Position numbers and translations under genes: made by a program | The notes under the pieces: generated by a model | What the model was told of the DNA's origin: nothing | What the model saw: only the letters and a program-made list of their open reading frames with translations | Databases searched by the model: none | Shown here: positions 51,256 through 60,451 of the stretch, piece by piece | Layout of the letters: each line of letters starts with the position of its first letter | How positions within the stretch are numbered: the stretch's first letter is position 1 | Assembly: GCF_948329515.1 (NCBI RefSeq) | Contig: NZ_CAOJCN010000006.1 | Span: 124,001-188,000 of the forward strand | DNA from: Cohnella rhizoplanae | GTDB taxonomy: Bacteria > Bacillota > Bacilli > Paenibacillales > Paenibacillaceae | DNA: 64,000 bases | Direction: 5' to 3'

Positions 51256-52356
51256 ATGGGCATGTGGGGGTTGCTGGCGTTCATGGTGTCGGCGTGCGCG
51301 GCCGGCTTTATCCTTTTTCGCAGGAATACGGTGCCCCGTTCGTCGCGGCAGACTGCGGGCGCATCCAGGCTGTCGGTCGTCATCCCTGCCAGGAACGAGG
51401 AAGCGAACCTGCCGCATCTGTTGTCGTCTCTCCAGGCCCAGCGCTATCGCCCATACGAGATCATCGTCGTGGACGACGGCTCTACGGACCGGACAGGCCC
51501 GATCGCCCGGAGCTTCGGCGCGACGCTGATCGGAGGGTTGCCGCTGCCGGAGGGGTGGACGGGCAAGAATTGGGCGGTGTGGAACGGGTATCTGCGGTCG
51601 ACGGGCGATCTGATCGCGTTTCTCGACGCGGACGTGAGGCTGGCGCCGGACGCGCTAGGCGCGCTGATCGAAGCGCGGGCGCAGGTCGGCGGGGCCGTCT
51701 CGGTCGTGCCGTACCATTATACGGAGAAGTTTTACGAGCGGCTCGCGCTGGTTCCGAACCTGCTGGGTCTCTTTGCCTTTACGTCGCCGTTCGAGCGGAC
51801 GAATCCGCGGAAGGGGCTGTACGGCTCCTGCATCTTGACGACGCGGGCGGATTACGAACGGGCGAAAGGGCATGAAGGCGTGAAGTCGGAGCTGCTGGAC
51901 GATCTGACGCTCGGCGCCAGATTTGCCGAGGCCGGCGTGCCGGTCGCGAACTTCATCGGTCGCGCCCTGGTGTCGTTCCGCATGTATCCGGGCGGCATCC
52001 GCAGCGAGGTGCAGGGCTTCGGCAAAGGTGCGGTGCAAAGCACGGGCAAGCTGAGCAAACCGACGGTGCTGCTCGTTGCGCTGTGGCTCGTCGGCCTGAT
52101 CTGCGCCGAGGCCGCGCCGTTCGTGCTTCATTCCGCGTGGGCGCCCGCGTGGGCGGCCGGCTATTTGCTGTACACGCTGCAGATCTACTATTTTGCCCGC
52201 CATACGGGACGATTCGGTCCGTGGCTGCCGGCGGTTCATCTGCTCAGCACGGCCTTTTTCCTCTATATCATGCTGTATTCCTCCTATCGCGTCCTGTTCG
52301 TCGGGCATGTCTCCTGGAAAGGCAGAAAAATCGGCGTCAAAGGCGGGGCCAAGTGA
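51256..52356 (+). CDS. Membrane glycosyltransferase family 2 (CrtQ-like)
   Basis: A 366-residue GT-A glycosyltransferase with an N-terminal membrane helix, SVVIPARNEEANLP and VVDDGSTDRT (nucleotide-sugar binding), the metal-binding DADVRL, and three C-terminal helices (about 275-345). The TGKNWAVW and GSCILTTR segments are like the diaponeurosporenoate glycosyltransferase CrtQ group. Its stop overlaps the start of the PlsY-like acyltransferase, so the two probably act in sequence on one glycolipid or carotenoid. Acceptor unknown. Confidence 0.85.
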   Translation: MGMWGLLAFMVSACAAGFILFRRNTVPRSSRQTAGASRLSVVIPARNEEANLPHLLSSLQAQRYRPYEIIVVDDGSTDRTGPIARSFGATLIGGLPLPEGWTGKNWAVWNGYLRSTGDLIAFLDADVRLAPDALGALIEARAQVGGAVSVVPYHYTEKFYERLALVPNLLGLFAFTSPFERTNPRKGLYGSCILTTRADYERAKGHEGVKSELLDDLTLGARFAEAGVPVANFIGRALVSFRMYPGGIRSEVQGFGKGAVQSTGKLSKPTVLLVALWLVGLICAEAAPFVLHSAWAPAWAAGYLLYTLQIYYFARHTGRFGPWLPAVHLLSTAFFLYIMLYSSYRVLFVGHVSWKGRKIGVKGGAK

Positions 52357-52973
52357 CGCTCCTGCTCTGGTCGGCCGCCTTGTTCCTGTGCGGCTCGCTC
52401 ATGTTCTCCTACTGGCTCGGACTAGCGGCCCGGCGGAACCTGCGCGACGTCGGAGACGGCAATCCCGGCGCCCTGAACCTGTGGCGGTCGGCGGGCTACG
52501 TATACGGCATCGCCGGCATCGCGCTGGATTTCGCCAAGGGCTGCGCGCCCGTCGCCTGCCTGCTCGCCGCCGACAAGCTGTCGGGCTACGGCGTCGCCGC
52601 TGCGTCGCTGATGCCCGTGCTGGGGCATGCATTCTCCCCGTTCCTGCGGGGAAGGGGCGGCAAAGCGATCGCGACGACATTCGGCGTCTGGTGCGGATTC
52701 GCCTTCGAGGGCGCGCTGGCGTATGCGCTGATCCTCGCCGTACTGCTTGCGGGCAGCCGTCTCACGCGAATCAAAAAGAGGACGTCCGCCGAAGCGGACG
52801 CCCTCCAGGTCGTGCTGGGGATGCTGCTGCTATTCGTCTATCTGTCCGCGCGGTCGTTCCCCGCGCCGGTCGCCGCGCTCGCGCTCGCGAATCTGCTGCT
52901 GCTGGCGGTCACGCACAGGCGCGAGCTGCGGCGGCTATTCGGTCGCCGAGACACGGACCGGATGCCGCGTTAG
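52353..52973 (+). CDS. PlsY-like acyltransferase
   Basis: A 206-residue membrane protein of the PlsY family (five or so helices). Family motifs are SYWLGL with GNPGALNLWRSAG and GHAFSPFLRGRGGKAIATTFGV. PlsY moves an acyl group from acyl phosphate to glycerol 3-phosphate. The GTG overlaps the glycosyltransferase stop (GTGA). The sequence departs from housekeeping PlsY (for example RNLRDVGDGNPGALN where S-GN-G-TN is usual), so it may acylate the product of the neighbouring glycosyltransferase. Confidence 0.82.
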   Translation: MTLLLWSAALFLCGSLMFSYWLGLAARRNLRDVGDGNPGALNLWRSAGYVYGIAGIALDFAKGCAPVACLLAADKLSGYGVAAASLMPVLGHAFSPFLRGRGGKAIATTFGVWCGFAFEGALAYALILAVLLAGSRLTRIKKRTSAEADALQVVLGMLLLFVYLSARSFPAPVAALALANLLLLAVTHRRELRRLFGRRDTDRMPR

Positions 52974-53035
52974 CGGCCTGTCGCAGCGGCGACGCGATCG
53001 CCCGTGGTAACAGCTACCGCGCGCCTTCAAGCCTC

Positions 53036-54298
53036 TCAGGCGCTCGTCTGCGCGAGTCCCTCGGTTGCGTGCACCGGCGGGCGCTGCCTGACGATCGCCA
53101 GCATGGCGAACGTCCCGATCAGGAACAGCAGGCCGGCGGCCGCGAAGATGGCCTCGAGCGGGAACGAAGCCTTGAGCGATCCGGCCGCCGACATCGAGAT
53201 AACCATCATGCCGGTGAACATCGGGCTCAGCACGCCGTTGACGCGGCCGATGATGGTCGGCTTGGACCACTTCAGGATCATCGTGCTGATGCCGATGTGG
53301 ATGCAAGGGAAGACGAGACCGTTGACGAACTGAACGACCAGCGTCAGCGGCACGCTCGTAGAGTAGCCGACGATCACGGTGCACACCGCGCCGAAGAACA
53401 TGCCCGTGGCGAGCAGCGCCTGCGGCGGCACCTTCTGCGCGAACGCGGCGACGAGGCCGCCGCCGATGAGCATGGCGCCGCCGCTGACCATGAGCATGTA
53501 CTGGAGGAAGTCCTCCGGCTTGCCGAGCCGTTCGGTGACGACGAACAGGTTGAGCGCCTGGGCGGTGCCCACCGCGAGGCCCGCGAGGATGAAGGCCAGT
53601 CCCAGCATGCGAAGCACGGGACTATGCCAGACGTAGCTGAAACCCTCGACGAATTCCTGGCGGAAATGGCTCTTCGCCGCATCGCGCTCTTGCGGAAGGT
53701 CTGCCGGCAGCCGGACGAGGACGATGGCGGACAGCAGGAACGCGACGCCCATGACCGCGACGGACGACTCCAGCCCGAAGCGGCTGTAAGCGAACGTGCC
53801 GAGCATCGGTCCGAGCACCATGAAGATCGCCATCAGCGACTGGAAGATCGCCATGCCTTGCTGCATCTGCGCCTCGGGCACGTGCTGCTTGAACAGGCGC
53901 ATGCCGGACGGCTGGGAGAACTGGGACAGGATGGCCGAGATGAAGGTCACGAGATAGACCGACTGCCACGAGCCGAAGTGAATGCTGAGCAGTACGACGA
54001 ACACCGAGACGGCGGACAGCAGGTCGCACCATACCATGGTGCGCTTCGGCCGCCAGCGGTCGGCGAAGGTGCCGCCGATGAACGAGAAGACGAAGATCGG
54101 AGCGAACTCGGCCACGCTGATGAGCGAGATCGCGTAGGGATCGTTGTCCGTCTTGGCCGCGACGAACAGCAGGATCGCGAAGTTGCGGACCCAGATGCCG
54201 ATCTGCAGCAGGACGTTGGACAACAGGATGGTCTGCAGGAAGCGGCTCGACAGCAGGCTGGCCGGCTTGCCCGGGGCGGCATTGGATGCCGAATTCAT
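53036..54298 (-). CDS. MFS transporter
   Basis: A 420-residue major facilitator with 12 predicted helices; the loop 2-3 motif is GGTFADRWRPKRTM. Similar to enterobactin/macrolide-type exporters (MFS_3 group) in layout. ATG 54298 is preferred to GTG 54310, which lies one base from AAGGAG. Single gene; substrate unknown. Confidence 0.88.
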   Translation of the reverse strand: MNSASNAAPGKPASLLSSRFLQTILLSNVLLQIGIWVRNFAILLFVAAKTDNDPYAISLISVAEFAPIFVFSFIGGTFADRWRPKRTMVWCDLLSAVSVFVVLLSIHFGSWQSVYLVTFISAILSQFSQPSGMRLFKQHVPEAQMQQGMAIFQSLMAIFMVLGPMLGTFAYSRFGLESSVAVMGVAFLLSAIVLVRLPADLPQERDAAKSHFRQEFVEGFSYVWHSPVLRMLGLAFILAGLAVGTAQALNLFVVTERLGKPEDFLQYMLMVSGGAMLIGGGLVAAFAQKVPPQALLATGMFFGAVCTVIVGYSTSVPLTLVVQFVNGLVFPCIHIGISTMILKWSKPTIIGRVNGVLSPMFTGMMVISMSAAGSLKASFPLEAIFAAAGLLFLIGTFAMLAIVRQRPPVHATEGLAQTSA

Positions 54299-54503
54299 AG
54301 ATTCATACACTCCTTAAGGATAGCGGGTTCGTTTTCGGACCGGTCGTATTTCCATGAGGTAAACGTACGGCCGCTTCGTTTTGTTGCTCGATTTTACCAT
54401 AGCATAAAGAGGCTTGGCGCATTTCTTTTCGATTGCTCTATTTTTCCGGCGCGGCCCTGTCGACATACTGCTTATATTCTCTTACATAAGGAGTCATGCC
54501 CCG

Positions 54504-55328
54504 ATGCCGACGATGCTGGAGCACGTTCTAGCCGCGATCCCCGTTTACAAGCAATGCTACACCGACGAGCCCGTCGTGATCGTGATCGACCGGTCCCAGG
54601 TCGTCCATTTTGAAAAGGCTTCGTTCTATCCTTCCGAGATTCCGGTCGGCACGCCGATATCGTCCCTGCAGGGGACGGTCCTCCTCAAATCGCTGGAACT
54701 GGGCGAACGGGTCGCGGAAGAGCGGGACGCCTCGCGGTTCGGCACCGCCTACCTGTCGATAGCCAGTCCGATCCGGGAGGACGGAGCGGTGGTCGGCGCG
54801 ATCGGCTTCATCGTGCCGAATACGCGTCTCGACACGCTGCGCGCCGGCGCCGCCGACCTGTCGGGCGTCATCCAGGAGATGTCTGCGACCGGGGAGGAGA
54901 TTACGGCGGCGGGCGCCCACATCGCCGAGCGGCTGGCCGAGCAGGCAGCGGAGTCCGTGCTGCTGCTCGAGCGGCTCAAGAAGGCGGGGGCGGTGCTCGC
55001 TTCGGTGAAGGAGATCGCGGAGCAGAGTCAGCTGCTCGGTCTGAACGCCGCGCTCGAGGCCGCCCGCGCCGGCGAGCATGGGCTCGGTTTCGGCGTCGTC
55101 TCGACGGAGATTCGCAAGCTGGGCGAGTACAGCAAGGCTGCCGTAGGGCAGATTACCGAGCATTTCCGGTCGATGGAGGAGAGCATCCGCGCGATGGACG
55201 GCACGATCGGCGAGATCGCGAGGGAGTCCCGCGGCGCCTCGGCGGGGATGGAGGAGTTCAGCAGAGCCTTCGAGCACATCGCGGACGTATCCCAGCGGCT
55301 GTCGGACTCGACCGGCTACGAGCGTTAA
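54504..55328 (+). CDS. Soluble chemoreceptor-like protein (YfmS type)
   Basis: A 274-residue cytoplasmic methyl-accepting protein without membrane helices. Residues 1-125 form a small alpha/beta sensor domain (VVIVIDRSQVVHFEK, AIGFIVPNTRLD) and the rest a short signalling hairpin with the tip LLGLNAALEAARAGEHG. B. subtilis YfmS has this layout. AAGGAG (54488-54493) supports ATG 54504. It could report an intracellular signal to a CheA array such as the one at 30.8 kb. It overlaps the convergent gene by 4 bases. Confidence 0.85.
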   Translation: MPTMLEHVLAAIPVYKQCYTDEPVVIVIDRSQVVHFEKASFYPSEIPVGTPISSLQGTVLLKSLELGERVAEERDASRFGTAYLSIASPIREDGAVVGAIGFIVPNTRLDTLRAGAADLSGVIQEMSATGEEITAAGAHIAERLAEQAAESVLLLERLKKAGAVLASVKEIAEQSQLLGLNAALEAARAGEHGLGFGVVSTEIRKLGEYSKAAVGQITEHFRSMEESIRAMDGTIGEIARESRGASAGMEEFSRAFEHIADVSQRLSDSTGYER

Positions 55329-56452
55329 CCGAGGGGCGCCGGCCCCGCCCGTACGGACCGCGGATAACCGACCAGCTCCATGAAGCCGTAGCCGGCGATG
55401 CCCGTTGCGGTCCCGTCCGCCGGACGCGCTTCGCCCCGAACGGAGACGACCCCCTCCCAGATCGCCCGCAGCGGTCCGAGGACCGGCATCTCCTGCCGGT
55501 CCATGAGCGCCGCAATCCGCAGCTCCATGGCGTAGTCCGGCAATAATAGATCCCAAGCCACGGGATAGTCGGCTCCCGTGGCTTCGCTATGCCAGATTCG
55601 TGCGGGCCGGAGCAGGACGCGCTCCGACGTCAGCACCGAGCCGTCCGGCAGGATCAGCTTGGCCGCGGCGCCCGGCTCGCCGGGGACTGCCGCAGCGGCC
55701 TTTTCCCGCCGCAATCTGCTCACGAGCAGCTCGCGTCCGTCGTCCAGCTGCAGTCCGAACCAATCCCACCCGTCCCCGTTCAGCAGGCCGTAGCTGCGTC
55801 CCCACTGATGATCGAACCAGCCCTCCCCGCGCAGCGTCTCGGTACGGCCTTCCGCGTGCAATTCCCCGTACGCCAGGTTGCGCGTCGACGAGTAATAGCG
55901 CAGGCCGTTGAGCTCGCCCGCCTCGTCGATGATGGAGACAGGCTTCCGCGGGACATAATTCAGTCTTAAGTGCGCCGCCTCGGAGGTCAGCTGCAGCTCG
56001 AATCCGGCACGGCTGTCGTCGCGGAAGGTCATCGTATTGCGCCCGTAGGTCAGCCTGGTCGGGGCGGCTTGAACGGCGGAGGCCTGCATGTAGCGGTGAG
56101 GCGGCGGCAGATCGTTGGAGAGCAGCCTGCGATAGGTCTCCCAGGTATGCCGGTCGGATGGATTTTTCAGCAGGTATGCAGGCAGGTACAGGCCCGCCAT
56201 TTGGAACGCAAGCGTCCGGTCGAGCTCGGAGTGGCTCTCGAATCCGTCCCGGTCCAGCCGGATGAGCGAGTGGATAACGTAATGTCCCTTGGGAGCCAGG
56301 AGTTCCCCGACGCGGAAGAAAGAGGCCATGACGGCGTAACGCCCGCCGCGGCTCCCCGTCAGCAAGGCGAAGCAGTACCACCATTCCACGTTCGACGCCG
56401 GATGCGAGGCGGCATCCTGGGGCAGGGCGATCGAGCCCTTTCCTCCGGTCAA
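55325..56452 (-). CDS. CrtC/AttH-type lipocalin-like protein
   Basis: A 375-residue protein of the carotenoid 1,2-hydratase/AttH lipocalin group. Signatures: SNVEWWYCFALL near the start, RYAVMASFFR, and GEGWFDHQWGRSYG in the middle. Members hydrate carotenoids or act on other hydrophobic compounds. No signal peptide. TTG start with GGGGGCG upstream on the minus strand. A link to the CrtQ-like transferase 3 kb away is possible, but no carotenoid synthase or desaturase is in the window. Confidence 0.78.
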   Translation of the reverse strand: MTGGKGSIALPQDAASHPASNVEWWYCFALLTGSRGGRYAVMASFFRVGELLAPKGHYVIHSLIRLDRDGFESHSELDRTLAFQMAGLYLPAYLLKNPSDRHTWETYRRLLSNDLPPPHRYMQASAVQAAPTRLTYGRNTMTFRDDSRAGFELQLTSEAAHLRLNYVPRKPVSIIDEAGELNGLRYYSSTRNLAYGELHAEGRTETLRGEGWFDHQWGRSYGLLNGDGWDWFGLQLDDGRELLVSRLRREKAAAAVPGEPGAAAKLILPDGSVLTSERVLLRPARIWHSEATGADYPVAWDLLLPDYAMELRIAALMDRQEMPVLGPLRAIWEGVVSVRGEARPADGTATGIAGYGFMELVGYPRSVRAGPAPLG

Positions 56453-56609
56453 TGAAAACGCCCCCTTCGCTTTTGCACCAACTTATGTGGGCGCGCGGCC
56501 GGAGGTGACGCGTCTTTGGACGGATTCGCCGCCGTCCGTGTTTATTTCGCCGAAGCGATTTATAATGGGAGATAGCATCAATACTTGTACAAAGGGCAAT
56601 CGGGCAACG

Positions 56610-57473
56610 ATGTCCGGGAAAAGGCGGGATGAGACGGTGTACGCATTTGTCATTGAGCCGGCGGGTTATGTCGCGTTCGCGGACGAGTCGGAGCGGTTGG
56701 AGAAGTGCAAGGAATGGGATCTGCTGTCGGAGAAGGCGACCAAGTCCAAGACATTCTACTACAAGGGTTACGGGTTGAAGGAAGCCTGCGAGATCGTCGG
56801 TTACGTGGACCATATGAGCGCGGTGATCCAATTCGCGAACAAGCAGAAGCATTGCATTCACCATTCTTATCTCAAGGAAATGCAGGCGGCGAACTTCGGC
56901 CAGCGCTTTGCTTCGGTCGCGGATCCGGATGAAGCCGGCGCCTTGCCGGCGGGCGCGGAGGCTGGGCCGGAGCTCGAGTCCGCGTTGTTTTCGGAGGCGG
57001 CTCCGAATCCGTCCGAGACCGCTCGGGTCGCGGCTTCCATACCCGCTGCGCCGCCGCAGGAACGTACGGACGCGGTCGATATCTCAGAGCCGCCTGCCGA
57101 TTGGCCGCCTGTCGAGCTTCCGGCCGCAGCCGCGCTTGCGAAGCCCAGAGCCTCGGCGTCCAAGTCGAAGAAGGTGCAGCTGCCGGAGGAAAAGGTCAAG
57201 GTGACCGCGGTCGTCAAGGAATTCACGACGGTACCGAACCACTTTGCGGACAACGACGACGAGGTCATCATCTACGACGAGGTGGTCATCGCAGATTCGG
57301 GCGCGGAGCTCGGCGAAGCCTGGTCGAGCCACAGCGCCACGCTCAAGAAGCTGGAGCTGGCCGAGGGGGACAAGCTCTCGTTCGAGGCCAAGCTCGTGGC
57401 CAAGAAGCTCGCGAAGCATCCGATTCCGTACAAGATCAACAACCCGGCCAAGATCGTCAAGGAACAAGGCTGA
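56610..57473 (+). CDS. Unrecognised two-domain protein
   Basis: A protein of about 287 residues that I do not recognise. The N-terminal 90 residues are compact (YAFVIEPAGYVAFADESERL, FYYKGYGLKEACEIVGYVDH). The middle (about 105-190) is an acidic, Ala/Pro-rich linker. The C-terminal 90 residues (KVKVTAVVKEFTTVPN... then LELAEGDKLSFEAKLVAKKL) look like a beta-barrel, perhaps an OB-like nucleic-acid-binding fold. No signal peptide or membrane helix. TATAAT at 56561-56566 could be the promoter. The start is uncertain: ATG 56565, ATG 56610 and GTG 56637 are all in frame. Confidence 0.65.
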   Translation: MSGKRRDETVYAFVIEPAGYVAFADESERLEKCKEWDLLSEKATKSKTFYYKGYGLKEACEIVGYVDHMSAVIQFANKQKHCIHHSYLKEMQAANFGQRFASVADPDEAGALPAGAEAGPELESALFSEAAPNPSETARVAASIPAAPPQERTDAVDISEPPADWPPVELPAAAALAKPRASASKSKKVQLPEEKVKVTAVVKEFTTVPNHFADNDDEVIIYDEVVIADSGAELGEAWSSHSATLKKLELAEGDKLSFEAKLVAKKLAKHPIPYKINNPAKIVKEQG

Positions 57474-57567
57474 GGCTGTTCGCCCGACCCGTCCTTATCC
57501 GATCGGGAAAAGTCGGACCGCCCGCGGCCGATCCTGTTAACCTTAATGGCGAAGGGAGGTCATCCGC

Positions 57568-58446
57568 ATGAACGGACTGGAGCGGTTGAACGACGCGTTG
57601 TCCTACGTGGAGGCGCATTTGGTCGAAGAGGAAGAGCCCGATATCGGAGAGGCGGCCCGGCTCGCGTGCTGCGGCGAACACCACTTCCGGCGCATGTTCG
57701 CCTCGCTCGCGGGCGTATCGCTGACGGAATACGTGCGGCGCAGGCGCCTGACGCTGGCGGCCTTCGAGCTGATCGGCAGCGAGGCGCGGATCATCGATAT
57801 CGCCGTGAAGTACGGTTACGGCTCGCCGGATGCGTTCGCCCGTGCGTTTCAGGGGCTGCACGGCTTGACGCCCTCCGAGGCCCGCCGTCTCGGGCAGCCG
57901 CTCAAGGCTTATCCCCGGATGACCTTCCGGCTTACGATCGAGGGAGGCGACGAGATGAATTATCGGTTGGTGGAAAAGGAAGCGTTTCGCATCGTGGGCA
58001 TCATGAAAAGAGTGCCGCTGATCTACGAAGGCGTCAATCCGCATATCGCGGAGATGTGGAGCAGCCTCACGGCGGAGCGGATCGCGGAGCTGAAGGCGCT
58101 GTCCGACATCGAGCCGGGCGGATTGATCAGCGCATCGGTCAACTTCGCCGAGGGCAGAGAGGAACACGGCCAGCTCGACCAGTACATCGGCGCGGCCACG
58201 ACGCAGGCGTGCCCTCCGCATCTGGCGGCGCTCGAGGTAGCCGCGTCGGAATGGGCGGTGTTCGAGGCGGTCGGCGCATTCCCGTCGGCGCTGCAGTCGG
58301 TATGGGGCCGCATCTATGCGGAATGGTTCCCCTCGTCGAGCTACGAGCTAGCTCCAGGTCCCGAGCTGCTGTGGAACGAGGGTAAGGATACGAGCAAGCC
58401 CGATTACCGCAGCGAGATCTGGATACCGGTGCGGCGGCAGCGCTGA
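57568..58446 (+). CDS. AraC-family regulator with GyrI-like effector domain
   Basis: A 292-residue regulator: N-terminal AraC double helix-turn-helix (about 8-105, [25 protein letters not shown]) and a C-terminal GyrI/SOUL-like ligand domain (about 125-290). This Rob/BltR-like arrangement usually senses drugs or hydrophobic cations. ATG follows GAAGGGAGG. Single gene; target unknown. Confidence 0.9.
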   Translation: MNGLERLNDALSYVEAHLVEEEEPDIGEAARLACCGEHHFRRMFASLAGVSLTEYVRRRRLTLAAFELIGSEARIIDIAVKYGYGSPDAFARAFQGLHGLTPSEARRLGQPLKAYPRMTFRLTIEGGDEMNYRLVEKEAFRIVGIMKRVPLIYEGVNPHIAEMWSSLTAERIAELKALSDIEPGGLISASVNFAEGREEHGQLDQYIGAATTQACPPHLAALEVAASEWAVFEAVGAFPSALQSVWGRIYAEWFPSSSYELAPGPELLWNEGKDTSKPDYRSEIWIPVRRQR

Positions 58447-58544
58447 AGCAAGCGCCGGCAAACGAGAATCTCCTGAACCGCTTGTTGCGGGAAGGGAGAT
58501 TTTTGCGTTGCACGGCCTTCGCTCACCTAGAACACCCACTGCCC

Positions 58545-58901
58545 GACCTCGCCGAATCGCCGCAGAAGTCTCAAATAGGAACAAACCCGCCGCCCGGCCT
58601 CGCCGCATCGCCGCAGAAGTCCCAGGTAGAAACAAACTCGCCTCCCGACCTTGCTGCATCGCCGCAGAAGTCTCAGATAGGAACAAACCCACCGCCCGAC
58701 CTCACTGTATCGCCGCAGAAGTCTTGGATAGGAACAAACCCGACTCCCGACCTTGCTGCACCGCCAAAGAAGTCTTGGATAGGAACAAACCTGCCTTCCA
58801 ACCTCGCTGCACCGCCAAAGAAGTCTCAGATAGGAACAAACTCGCCTCCCAACCTCGCCGCACCGCCGCAGAAGTCTCAGATAGAAACAAACCCGCCTTC
58901 A
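58545..58901. repeat. Minisatellite B: seven tandem units of 51 bp
   Basis: GAAGT recurs at 58565, 58616, 58667, 58718, 58769, 58820 and 58871, exactly 51 bp apart. A typical unit is GACCTCGCCGCATCGCCGCA then GAAGTCTCAGATAGGAACAA then a C-rich 3' end. Units differ by point changes only, many of them non-synonymous in any frame. Its sequence differs from minisatellite A, but period and copy number are the same. Confidence 0.93.
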
Positions 58902-58968
58902 GCAATGCGCCGCCTGCCGCGCGCCTCCCCACCTTAAAAAAACAAACATCTCCCCCTAAGTATGCGCA

Positions 58969-58997
58969 TTGTAGGCGATTACATCTCCCATCATAAT
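58969..58997 (+). promoter_or_regulatory. Promoter with cre-like box for the second sugar importer
   Basis: TTGTAG (58969-58974), 17 bases, CATAAT (58992-58997). TGTAGGCGATTACA (58970-58983) overlaps the -35 and matches the cre consensus at all but position 5, which suggests CcpA repression. Confidence 0.65.
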
Positions 58998-59028
58998 GAG
59001 GCTATAACAAGTCAAGGGGGATTTGAAC

Positions 59029-60429
59029 ATGATTACGACCGGCAAAAAAGTGGCTGGCACCGCGATGGCGGGCTTCCTCGCCGTCAGCTTGGCCGCCTGC
59101 GGCTCTTCCAACAACGGCAACAACGGCAACGGCGACGCGGCGGCAACGGAGTCCGCATCCGCATCCGCGCCTGCCTCGGCTTCGGCCAGCGCTCCTGCCT
59201 CCTCCAGCGCCGCAAGCGGCGAGAAAGTAACGATCACGTTCCAGAACATCTATCCCGACCCGACGGATCCGAAATACAACATGCTGCACAAGATCGTGAA
59301 GCAGTACGAGACCGACCACCCGAACGTCCACATCGAGCTCGACTCGCTGAACACCGACCAGCAGAAGCAAAAGCTGAAGACGCAAGCCGCCTCCAACGAG
59401 GTGCCGGACATCACGATCGTGAACCCGTCCGCGCAGATGAAGCCTTACGTCGACGCCGGCCTGTTCGCGCCGCTCAACGAGATGGTCGAGAAGAACGGCC
59501 TGAAGGACTCGTTCCAATCCGGCATTCTGGACTACTACACCTTCGACGGCAATCTGTACGCGCTGCCTGACGGCAACAACATCGGCCTGCTCTACTACAA
59601 CAAGGCGCTGTTCAAGCAAGCGGGCATCGAGGCGCCGCCGGCTACGTTCGAGGACCTCATCGCGGACGTCAAGAAGCTGAAGGAAAAGGGCATCCAGCCG
59701 ATGGCGATCGGCGAGAAGGACACCTGGACCGGCTCGTTCCTGTTCATGAACGTCCTGCTCCGCACGAACGGCGGCCCCGGCTTCCTGCAGGACGTGGTCG
59801 ACGGCAAGAAGACGTTCGAAGATCCGGCGTTCACGGGCGCGGTCGACGCGTTCGAGCAGCTCGTTCAAGCGGGCGCATTCCAAGAAGGCGCGACGTCCTT
59901 CGATTACAACGCGGGCGAGAACCTGTTCAAGACCGGCAAAGCCGCGATGTACTACATGGGCAGCTGGGCGACGGGCGGCATTGAAGTATCCGACGCGAAC
60001 AAAGACGGCAACGTCGGCGTGTTCAAGTTCCCGACGGTCGGCGGCAAGGGCGACCCGAACCAGTTCATGCTGGCGCCGGGCAGCGGCTTCGCGGTCTCCA
60101 AGAACAGCAAGCACCTGCCCGAGACGCTCGACTTCCTGAACTACTTCATGACCAACTATCCGAAGGAAGCGTTCGCGGTCAAGGGTGCCGTAGGCGTGGC
60201 TCAGAAGGTGGACGGCGACTTCAAGGCGGCAGGCTACTCCGACATGGCGATGGAAGTGCTCGCGATGTTCAAGGACGTCGCCGGCGGCGACATCTCCTTC
60301 GACAACACGATGAACCCGGCTACCTCCCAGGCGCATCTGTCCAGCATTCAGAACCTGTTCGTCTCCAAGAAGGACGCAGCCGCGGTCGGCAAGGAACACC
60401 AGCAAGCTTACGAAGACAACAAAGAATAA
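59029..60429 (+). CDS. Sugar ABC transporter substrate-binding lipoprotein
   Basis: A 466-residue family 1 solute-binding protein. The signal peptide ends in the lipobox LAAC (Cys about 24), followed by an Asn/Gly and then an Ala/Ser low-complexity linker (about 25-65). The mature domain has MLHKIVKQYETDHPN, EVPDITIVNPSAQ and ALPDGNNIGLLYYNKALF. ATG 59029 is preferred over TTG 59023 because AAGGGGG (59014-59020) is 8 bases upstream. Delivers a sugar to the permeases downstream; the substrate is unknown since no glycosidase is linked. Confidence 0.93.
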   Translation: MITTGKKVAGTAMAGFLAVSLAACGSSNNGNNGNGDAAATESASASAPASASASAPASSSAASGEKVTITFQNIYPDPTDPKYNMLHKIVKQYETDHPNVHIELDSLNTDQQKQKLKTQAASNEVPDITIVNPSAQMKPYVDAGLFAPLNEMVEKNGLKDSFQSGILDYYTFDGNLYALPDGNNIGLLYYNKALFKQAGIEAPPATFEDLIADVKKLKEKGIQPMAIGEKDTWTGSFLFMNVLLRTNGGPGFLQDVVDGKKTFEDPAFTGAVDAFEQLVQAGAFQEGATSFDYNAGENLFKTGKAAMYYMGSWATGGIEVSDANKDGNVGVFKFPTVGGKGDPNQFMLAPGSGFAVSKNSKHLPETLDFLNYFMTNYPKEAFAVKGAVGVAQKVDGDFKAAGYSDMAMEVLAMFKDVAGGDISFDNTMNPATSQAHLSSIQNLFVSKKDAAAVGKEHQQAYEDNKE

Positions 60430-60451
60430 TCGGCCTTGAACGTACGGTACG

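Larger units (their letters stand above)
58447..59028. other. Gene-free interval holding minisatellite B and a promoter
   Basis: About 580 bases without a credible gene. It holds a probable AraC-gene 3' hairpin region (AATCTCCTGAACC...GGGAGATTTTT, 58468-58504), minisatellite B (58545-58901) and the promoter of the second sugar importer (58969-58997). Confidence 0.7.

Noticed and set aside
52193..54613. An 806-residue plus-strand frame
   Set aside because: It crosses parts of the glycosyltransferase, PlsY-like and MFS genes in a wrong frame and shows only biased composition.
58482..58937. Gene for a 17-residue-repeat protein
   Set aside because: The frame is open only because the unit is a multiple of three; the opposite strand is open as well, there is no good ribosome binding site, and substitutions are not biased to third positions.
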